8,565 nt of DNA from CAYHIW01 sp964356745 (GTDB lineage: Bacteria; Patescibacteriota; Microgenomatia; UBA1406; GWC2-37-13). A model generated the notes under the pieces. The model saw nothing but the letters and a program-made list of their open reading frames with translations. It was not told the DNA's origin and made no database searches. Positions 1 through 5,483 of this stretch are shown in pieces. The first letter of the stretch is position 1. Every line of letters begins with the position of its first letter. The DNA lies in the NCBI GenBank assembly GCA_964356745.1, contig CAYHIW010000038.1:1-8565 (forward strand), written 5' to 3'. Both the position numbers and the translations under genes were made by a program.

Positions 1-1464
1 TTTTATTTTAAAGGGCTCGATCTTTGTAGGGATCACGGGGTACTCTCGTATATTACTAGTAAAACATTTTGGACAATTCAAACTAAAAAGAATGTGCGAG
101 AATTACTGCTAAACAATAATTTAGTAGATATATACGATACTGCAAACCCTTTTGAGAGTGTGATGGTAGATACCTGCGTGGTGCTTGTGCAAAAAAATTC
201 AAATCAGTTAGGGAAAATCAACTTTCTTATTGGTAATGAAATTGTGTCATCAAATGGAAAAAAAGAAGTGGATTATTTAAACCCGTTAAAACAACAAGTA
301 GAGAAAGTAATTTATGAAAAAGCTGTCAATAAAGTAATTTTCAATCCAACACCAGAAAATCTAACTATTTATCATAAATATAATGATGCGGTAAGTGATT
401 TGATGAAAAAGTGGTGGTTGATGATTAGTACGAGCAAAAATATCACGAAGCATGGATCTCAATTGATTGAGTATAGAGATGGTCTAAAAGCTGGCGATAT
501 TACACTTCTTGGATTAATTACTGATGGAGGGCAAGGTCTTGCAACAGCGAACAATGGAAAATATGTTGGTGTGCTTTCTACAACCAAAGAAGCAACAAAA
601 GTTAGAGAGGCTCGAGTCGGTAAGTTTTTTGAGTTTATTACTGATAAAAAAATTACTGAATACGGATCAAGTAAGGAAACTGTTCGTGTGTTTTTAAATA
701 AATTGTCTGAAAAAGAAGCCCGTACACTATTTGATTCACTAAAGGGAAAATATGGACGAGACATTTTCGGGACAGGATTTTTGTATCGTATTGTAGATCC
801 AAGCGAGACCAAAGACGTAAATCTAATGTCCGATGAAAATAAGAAAGGTGGTTTATCTGGTAACCAAACATTTGTTCCGTATGACAAGGGCGATAAAGAC
901 GGCAATCGTTGGTATTTGCGTACGCCGTATTATATTGATTGGAGTAAAGAAAATGTAAAATCCTTAAAGGAAAATTCAGGAAAGAAAGGGCAAGGAATGC
1001 CAGTTGTGAGAAGTCCTCAATTCTACTTTCGAGCAGGTTTTTGTTGGAGTGATATTCATACAATCCTTATAAAAACTCGTCTGAAAGAGCAGAGCGTTCA
1101 TGATGTAAAAAGCATGAGCATGTTTTCATTTACTCCAAAATGCACAGATAAATACCTTGTTTGTTTATTAAACTCAACATTTATTAGCAACTACGATTTT
1201 ACTTTTATTAACACGACTTCATCTTTTCAAATTAATGATGCAAGACAACTTCCTATAATTATTCCAGACAATAAACAACTTGCTGATTTTGAAGACCTTT
1301 TTGATCGCGCGTATGCGATCAAAGTGAACCAATTTGATGGGAAGATAACAAACGCTATCGCAGATCAGAAACTTAAAGAAATCCAGAAGGAACTGGACGA
1401 AAAAGTTTTGCAACTATATGGCTTAAGTGATCTTGAAATGAAAATCATCGAATCCCAAAAATAG
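1..1464 (+). CDS. Type IIG / PglX-like DNA adenine methyltransferase, C-terminal part (5'-truncated by window edge)
   Basis: The frame is open from base 1, giving 487 residues to the TAG at 1462-1464. The GTG at 94 is therefore an internal valine codon, not a start. The first ~60 residues (RDHGVLSYITSKTFW, then VRELLLNNNLVDIYD) match the part of Eco57I/type IIG N6-adenine methyltransferases that follows the NPPY catalytic motif. SAM-binding motif I and NPPY lie upstream, outside the window. Further on, FVPYDKGDKDGNRWY followed by YYIDWS resembles the segment of PglX and type IIG enzymes that leads into target recognition. LLNSTFISNY and ARQLPIIIP are typical of their specificity regions, and the C-terminal ~60 residues are a charged helix. 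By family, the protein would methylate adenine in a recognition sequence, either as a fused restriction-modification enzyme or as a BREX-type methylase. I cannot tell which, because any nuclease domain would be N-terminal. The next gene starts 2 bp downstream. Confidence 0.8.
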   Translation, partial: FYFKGLDLCRDHGVLSYITSKTFWTIQTKKNVRELLLNNNLVDIYDTANPFESVMVDTCVVLVQKNSNQLGKINFLIGNEIVSSNGKKEVDYLNPLKQQVEKVIYEKAVNKVIFNPTPENLTIYHKYNDAVSDLMKKWWLMISTSKNITKHGSQLIEYRDGLKAGDITLLGLITDGGQGLATANNGKYVGVLSTTKEATKVREARVGKFFEFITDKKITEYGSSKETVRVFLNKLSEKEARTLFDSLKGKYGRDIFGTGFLYRIVDPSETKDVNLMSDENKKGGLSGNQTFVPYDKGDKDGNRWYLRTPYYIDWSKENVKSLKENSGKKGQGMPVVRSPQFYFRAGFCWSDIHTILIKTRLKEQSVHDVKSMSMFSFTPKCTDKYLVCLLNSTFISNYDFTFINTTSSFQINDARQLPIIIPDNKQLADFEDLFDRAYAIKVNQFDGKITNAIADQKLKEIQKELDEKVLQLYGLSDLEMKIIESQK

Positions 1465-1466
1465 AT

Positions 1467-2255
1467 ATGAAAAAAATTTCTTATTCCCAAAAACTTTATT
1501 ATAAGGCTAGCGCAAAACTCCTTGTTTTTCCGATTCTTGCGATGGTCCTAGCGATTATTTTGTTTATTTTTGGTGTCGGTAATGCAATAGCACTTGGTGT
1601 GCCACTGGCCGGGATTGTTGGTTTTGGTCTCGGATTTATTTTCTTTCCATTGAGCGAGTGTGCCCAAGCAATATTTGATAGAAAGTTTGATCCTGTATAT
1701 TCAAAATATGGAGACCCGATTATGCATGAGAGGGAAACAGCAAAGAGAGGGATAGATGGAGAGAATATTGTATTTGGCTGGCTCAATGAAATCCTTCCTG
1801 ATAAATCATGGTCAATATATAAAAATATNNNNNNNNNNTTTACAGCAGGCAATGAAAATATATTTGACATAGACGCCATAGTGATTGGCCCGAAAGGAAT
1901 TTTTGTATTTGAGGTAAAGAATTTGTCATATGATTTTTTCTTTACCTCACATGACTGTGCTGTTGTAGTGGGTGAACAAATTCGACCATGTTCTCAAAAA
2001 GACCCGCGAATACAAGTAGCTCAAAATGCAGAGATCGTAGAAAAGAAATTAAAGACCAGTGGCTTGAATGGAATAAAAGCGAAGCGCGCAGTTGTGTTCG
2101 CTCGCCCAGAGTCCATACGGTTTCTCGGGAGTACTACAGTCTTTTTGGTAGATAACAAGGAAACCCTAAAAAAGTATATACTTGAACAGTATGATGACCC
2201 AAGGTTTACTCCTGAGTTTTGCGAGAAAGTAAAAAAGGTAATTTTGTCACAATAA
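1467..2255 (+). CDS. Membrane-anchored NERD-domain (nuclease-related) protein, interrupted by an assembly gap
   Basis: About 262 residues. Two hydrophobic segments near residues 18-37 and 40-62 form a membrane hairpin. A cytoplasmic domain follows, with RGIDGENIVFGWLNEILPD (95-112), FDIDAIVIGPKGIFVFEVKN (133-152) and a Gln/Asn-containing helix (VAQNAEIVEKKL). This is the NERD pattern: G-x-x-GE, then ID, then E-x-K. D136, E149 and K151 are the expected PD-(D/E)XK-like catalytic residues. NERD proteins are predicted nucleases, often fused to other DNA-processing or signalling domains. Ten N (1829-1838) cover codons 121-124; the frame continues on both sides, and a loss of about four residues fits the linker seen in NERD proteins, so the gap length may be close to real. 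Start: ATG 2 bp after the preceding stop, with no Shine-Dalgarno. The family assignment is firm; the biological role is unknown. Confidence 0.8.
   Translation: MKKISYSQKLYYKASAKLLVFPILAMVLAIILFIFGVGNAIALGVPLAGIVGFGLGFIFFPLSECAQAIFDRKFDPVYSKYGDPIMHERETAKRGIDGENIVFGWLNEILPDKSWSIYKNXXXXFTAGNENIFDIDAIVIGPKGIFVFEVKNLSYDFFFTSHDCAVVVGEQIRPCSQKDPRIQVAQNAEIVEKKLKTSGLNGIKAKRAVVFARPESIRFLGSTTVFLVDNKETLKKYILEQYDDPRFTPEFCEKVKKVILSQ
1829..1838. other. Assembly gap (10 N)
   Basis: Ten consecutive N lie inside the NERD gene. A round-number run is typical of scaffolder padding, so the true distance may differ. The reading frame is the same on both sides. Confidence 0.95.
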
Positions 2256-2260
2256 AAAAT

Positions 2261-2863
2261 ATGAAGTTAGATATCAAAGATGAAATTTTAAGGAACCAAG
2301 ATAAAATTTTATCGTATATTGATATTGAAAGCGTTGATGTCTATAGGTTCCTTAAAAATGAATATAAAAAGGGTCCCATAAATGATAATGCTGTTTTTCA
2401 GTTTGTTTTTAGATCGTACTATCGGCTAGATAACGCTGGGCTAGGAGACGGGTTGAAGAAGAAGTTTTTTGAACTAATGGTTGACAAGCAGGATAATTTA
2501 AAAAAAATATTATTAGAATTATATCGTATTCCAACCTTAAGAAACCTAAGTACTGTTCAGTTTAGTTTTGCTACCAAATTATTACACACACTAGATAGCA
2601 ATAATCCGATTTTTGATTCAGAAGTTTCGGATGTGATCCATAAAAAGGTCTCAGGAAAAAATAAAGAAGAAAAGATTGAATCCTGTTTAAGAATATACGA
2701 GTCCTTAAAAAGCACATATGTGACGTTGCTACAGGACGAACAAATTGTAAAGGTGATTTTAAAGTTTAGAGAGAAATTTAAAGTAAACAAGAGTGACGTG
2801 CCCGACATGAAAGTTTTAGACTTCATCGTCTGGTCTCTAGGAAAACTAATAAAGAGAAAATAA
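2261..2863 (+). CDS. Helical protein of unknown function, faintly DNA-glycosylase (OGG/HhH)-like
   Basis: 200 residues from the ATG at 2261. The frame is open back to 2219, but that would overlap the NERD gene by 37 bp, whereas 2261 gives the 5-bp spacing seen across this cluster. The protein is almost all predicted helix and lysine-rich, with no signal peptide or membrane segment. Two stretches stand out: NAVFQFVFRSYYRLDNAGLGDGLKKKFF (43-70), and SFATKLLHTLDSNNPIFDSEV (102-122). The second recalls the helical segment of helix-hairpin-helix DNA glycosylases and related OGG-fold proteins, where a conserved Asp follows 'P-I-x-D'; here D119. That resemblance is from memory and weak, and no lysine nucleophile is evident. 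Its place between nuclease genes suggests a DNA-related role. Its first six residues (MKLDIK) are identical to those of the next gene. Confidence 0.75.
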   Translation: MKLDIKDEILRNQDKILSYIDIESVDVYRFLKNEYKKGPINDNAVFQFVFRSYYRLDNAGLGDGLKKKFFELMVDKQDNLKKILLELYRIPTLRNLSTVQFSFATKLLHTLDSNNPIFDSEVSDVIHKKVSGKNKEEKIESCLRIYESLKSTYVTLLQDEQIVKVILKFREKFKVNKSDVPDMKVLDFIVWSLGKLIKRK

Positions 2864-2867
2864 TTTT

Positions 2868-3557
2868 ATGAAATTAGATATTAAAGAATTACTAGATTTT
2901 TTTGATGATAAAAAGAACTCTGAAAAAGGAGATGCTAATGCGCTCATGGCTATTATGGGTGAGGACTTGAACGCTGCAGTTTATAAGCATTACAGAAGCA
3001 ATGAGGTAGAAATCCTTCATGACGACTCCGTCCTTGCCGGCGGAAAAGGGGGCAAATGGCTTGATAGGTGGGCCGTAGACAAGGAGAATAGGAAGATACT
3101 GCAATGCGAGATAAAAAATTGGGGCGCAACTGCTCTTGGGGGTAAAAAACTAAGCTCCGACGCTAACGATGAAAATATTAAGAAAGTTGCCGAGCATCAC
3201 TGGAAGCGCGAGTTGAATAATAATTTTTCAGAAACAAAAGAGCACCCCAATGGAGTTACTAAAGTTCTTTTTCCTATGCGCAAACCAAAGGAATATGAAA
3301 AGTATAAGGTTGAGCCACTTCTCATTTATTGGATGCCAATCTCTGCTGACCTAAATGGATTGAACCCACTATCTAAGCTTCCTGTGAATCATCTTCATTC
3401 AGTTATAAAGACTGACTTCAGAGAGCTCACTGTTTTTTCAGTATCATTGTACCTTCGTCAATTATACAAAAATGGAAAAGGGAATAAAACAATAGATTTG
3501 GATATGCCACATTTTGAGCATAGAATGGGGATACTAGCTCGGCTTACCAATAAATAA
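2868..3557 (+). CDS. Putative PD-(D/E)XK-fold nuclease, restriction-endonuclease-like
   Basis: 229 residues; ATG 4 bp after the previous stop. I do not recognise a named family, but the N-terminal half has the order expected of a restriction-endonuclease fold. A helix carries GEDLNAAVYKHY (31-42, with E32 as the possible helix glutamate), then GGKWLDRWAVD (61-71, with D66) and ILQCEIKNWG (77-86, with E81-x-K83). D66/E81/K83 would be the metal-binding triad. After a charged linker (residues ~100-150) there is a hydrophobic strand, LLIYWMPIS (151-159), and a basic helical C-terminus. Soluble, no signal peptide. The nuclease activity is inferred from motif order. Placement three genes downstream of a methyltransferase makes a restriction role plausible, but it could equally be a repair or processing nuclease. 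Confidence 0.7.
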   Translation: MKLDIKELLDFFDDKKNSEKGDANALMAIMGEDLNAAVYKHYRSNEVEILHDDSVLAGGKGGKWLDRWAVDKENRKILQCEIKNWGATALGGKKLSSDANDENIKKVAEHHWKRELNNNFSETKEHPNGVTKVLFPMRKPKEYEKYKVEPLLIYWMPISADLNGLNPLSKLPVNHLHSVIKTDFRELTVFSVSLYLRQLYKNGKGNKTIDLDMPHFEHRMGILARLTNK

Positions 3558-3560
3558 CAT

Positions 3561-4313
3561 ATGTCTGAATACTACAAAGCTAACAGAACAAGAAATATTT
3601 ATGACCCCGAAAGCGAGGCGCCATTTAAGCTGTCACGTTCAAAGATAGAAAACTTCATGTATTGTAAAAAGTGCTTCTACTTGGATCGTAGGCTTGGCAT
3701 AGGAGAACCACCAGGATTTCCATTTAACTTAAATACAGCGGTAGATACTCTCTTGAAGAAGGAATTCGATGTGCACAGAGCAAAGCAAACAACACACCCG
3801 CTTATGAAGGCATACGGGCTTGAGGCCGTGCCTTTTCAGCACGAGAAAATGGATGAATGGCGAGAGAACTTTAAGGGTGTACAGTATCATCATGATTCCA
3901 CTAATTTTATTATCACGGGTGCGGTGGATGACTTGTGGTTAGATAAAAATGGTGAAGTAATTGTTGTGGATTACAAAGCAACAAGTAAAACCTCGCAGGT
4001 AACCCTTGATGCAGACTGGCAGGATGGATATAAGAGACAGATGGAGATATATCAATGGTTGCTTCGTATGAACGACCTGAAGGTCTCGAGTACTGGGTAC
4101 TTCGTGTACTGCAATGGAAAGACCGACAGAGAAGCTTTTGACGGGAAACTAGAGTTTGATATTGATTTGCTCCCATACACTGGAGATGATTCATGGGTTG
4201 AAGGGACGCTTCATGAAATTAAGGAGTGTCTTGGTGGGGGAATGCCAGACTCTGACCCCGAGTGTGATTTCTGTAATTATCGAAAAGCGGTGAGTGAGGT
4301 GGATATTAAATAA
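3561..4313 (+). CDS. PD-(D/E)XK nuclease, RecB/Cas4-like
   Basis: 250 residues; ATG 3 bp after the previous stop. The RecB-nuclease motifs appear in order: LSRSKIENFMYCKKCFYLDRR (24-44, the entry motif that usually reads 'LS-S-i--f--CPr-fyl'), GAVDDLW (120-126, metal ligand D123), VVDYKAT (135-141, D137 and K139) and RQMEIY (159-164, the Q-x3-Y motif, Q160/Y164). These are the residues used by RecB, AddAB and Cas4 exonucleases to bind metal and cut DNA. C35/C38 near the N-terminus and C235/C238 near the C-terminus could bind an Fe-S cluster or zinc, as the split cysteines of Cas4 and AddB do, although there the split is one plus three. The conserved-looking GEPPGFPFNLNTAVD (48-62) recalls a Patescibacteria family of this length. 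No cas1/cas2 genes or repeats are present, so a CRISPR role is not supported. Confidence 0.85.
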   Translation: MSEYYKANRTRNIYDPESEAPFKLSRSKIENFMYCKKCFYLDRRLGIGEPPGFPFNLNTAVDTLLKKEFDVHRAKQTTHPLMKAYGLEAVPFQHEKMDEWRENFKGVQYHHDSTNFIITGAVDDLWLDKNGEVIVVDYKATSKTSQVTLDADWQDGYKRQMEIYQWLLRMNDLKVSSTGYFVYCNGKTDREAFDGKLEFDIDLLPYTGDDSWVEGTLHEIKECLGGGMPDSDPECDFCNYRKAVSEVDIK

Positions 4314-4314
4314 T

Positions 4315-4662
4315 ATGAACAATATCGATAATCTTTTAAAGAGGGCAAAGCATTGGGGTGTTCCTGAAAAAGTATTAAGAAAAATAGTGGAAAGAGACAA
4401 GGTTTGCGTATATTGTCGCAAAAAGATGATATACGGATCTTCAATCGGTACGCCAAAAAACAAAGCAACTATAGAACACTTCAGTGATAATGCTAAGTGG
4501 GATGAAAAAGTGGATGTTGGGATTTGTTGTGGTAGCTGTAATTCGAGCAAAGGTAATAAAAAGTTATCTCACTGGTTCAAAACAGACTATTGTGTAAAGA
4601 ACAATATTGACGAGAAGAAGGTTTCAAAACCCGTTAAGGACTATATTAAAAAGATAAAATGA
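4315..4662 (+). CDS. HNH endonuclease
   Basis: 115 residues from the ATG at 4315, which starts 1 bp after the previous stop. The upstream in-frame start at 4294 would overlap that gene and is less likely. The HNH zinc-finger nuclease core is clear: CVYC (C31, C34), ATIEHF (51-56, with E54-H55; H55 is the probable general base), then CCGSCNSSKG (71-80, with C72/C75 completing the zinc site, and N76). The ends are short and basic. HNH proteins of this size nick or cut double-stranded DNA and occur as stand-alone restriction or homing-type nucleases. Nothing suggests an intron or intein around it. The stop overlaps the next start (ATGA, 4659-4662), implying translational coupling. Confidence 0.85.
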   Translation: MNNIDNLLKRAKHWGVPEKVLRKIVERDKVCVYCRKKMIYGSSIGTPKNKATIEHFSDNAKWDEKVDVGICCGSCNSSKGNKKLSHWFKTDYCVKNNIDEKKVSKPVKDYIKKIK

Positions 4663-5309
4663 AAATAAACGAAACAGTTCTTGTTGGGATTGCCATGGTT
4701 GTGATTGCTATACCACTTTTTGCTGTTTACCAAAACAAAAAAGGTGCTAAGGAAATCTTACAAAAACAGCAAGCTAAGGAGCTGGCAGTCCAAGCGGAGA
4801 ATGAGAAGTTCCTAGAAGAGTTTGATAAACAGGAAGAACTCCGAAAAATGAGCCAAATTTTGGAAGCGATCAAAAAAGTAGAAGCTGAGCAACCTCCCCG
4901 TATTACAGGAAATGAAACCGATGAGGAAATTTATAATAACCCCTATATCAAACATATTCGTACAGCCCTGAATGGCTATTTAAGTGGTAGCAACATCGGC
5001 GCAGAAGAGGTCGTTGTTCCAAATGTGGGTGGGCAGGAGGTATGTGGCTTAGATAGTTTTGATCGAACATACTATAAAAGCAAGTTCATTGTTTATAATG
5101 CATCTGACGGTGACTACGGTGGTGTGCAAGCCTATATTGTTTTTGTGGATAAACCCGAACTTTTTTGGGCATGGGTATATAGGTTAAGTGGTGGTGAGTA
5201 TACATTAAGAGGGTTTTGTAAAGTAGGTCCTCCCGATGAAACCAAACAGGAGTTTTTGCAGGAAATGCAGGGGTATATCAAGAGCGGGAAAATGAGGTTT
5301 TCTCTATAA
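4659..5309 (+). CDS. Membrane-anchored coiled-coil protein of unknown function
   Basis: 216 residues, overlapping the HNH stop by 4 bp. A hydrophobic segment (residues ~7-24) with few flanking charges is followed by basic residues and then a long charged Glu/Lys/Gln-rich helix (28-78), probably a coiled coil. The globular part (~88-216) has a YIKHIRTALNGYLSG helix (96-110), a strand-rich core (KFIVYNAS, GGVQAYIVFVDKPELFWAWVYRL) and two cysteines, C129 and C187, that could pair if the domain is outside the membrane. I see no lipobox (no Cys at the end of the hydrophobic segment). No catalytic motif is evident and I do not recognise the family. Being last in the tight gene string, it may be the membrane partner or sensor of the nuclease cluster, or an unrelated envelope protein co-transcribed with it. 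Confidence 0.75.
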   Translation: MKINETVLVGIAMVVIAIPLFAVYQNKKGAKEILQKQQAKELAVQAENEKFLEEFDKQEELRKMSQILEAIKKVEAEQPPRITGNETDEEIYNNPYIKHIRTALNGYLSGSNIGAEEVVVPNVGGQEVCGLDSFDRTYYKSKFIVYNASDGDYGGVQAYIVFVDKPELFWAWVYRLSGGEYTLRGFCKVGPPDETKQEFLQEMQGYIKSGKMRFSL

Positions 5310-5483
5310 GAGTTTTACAAATTAATAACTACACAAGTAATCCTAGCAAATACGAGAGGCAACAACAGTAGTGTTGCGTTTAAAAAATAGTAAAATCTGG
5401 AGATATGAAAAAATACATAATCTTTATTTCTGTTAAGAAAGCCTTGGTAGTAATGACTTACACTGATATTTAAACTTTGTACT
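5310..5483 (+). promoter_or_regulatory. Intergenic spacer separating the nuclease cluster from the helicase gene
   Basis: 174 bp. It holds a small inverted repeat, GCAACA (5359-5364) and TGTTGC (5372-5377) with a 7-nt loop, followed by GTTTAAAAAATAG. That is too T-poor for a convincing terminator. A weak -10-like TAAAAT lies at 5391-5396 without a matching -35. This is the only sizeable gap in 1-7940, so a helicase promoter probably lies here, but I cannot place it with certainty. Confidence 0.35.

Noticed and set aside
94..96. GTG as the start of the first gene
   Set aside because: The frame is open from base 1 and the upstream codons encode sequence that fits the methyltransferase family, so this is an internal valine.
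459..1063. Open frames on the - strand opposite the methylase, and similar ones opposite other genes
   Set aside because: They lie fully inside well-supported + strand genes, show no domain pattern and read as shadows of AT-rich coding sequence.
2219..2260. Earlier start for the second small gene
   Set aside because: It would overlap the NERD gene by 37 bp; the ATG at 2261 matches the spacing of the other genes.
3561..4313. Cas4 of a CRISPR system
   Set aside because: No repeat array, cas1 or cas2 is present and the cysteine layout differs from Cas4.
4294..4314. Earlier start for the HNH gene
   Set aside because: It would extend the protein by seven residues into the preceding gene; ATG 4315 sits 1 bp after the stop, like its neighbours.
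5405..5473. Short frame of 22 codons (MKKYIIFISVKKALVVMTYTDI) in the spacer before the helicase gene
   Set aside because: GGAG is only 2 bp before the ATG, the frame is very short and there is no supporting conservation or domain; chance is likely.
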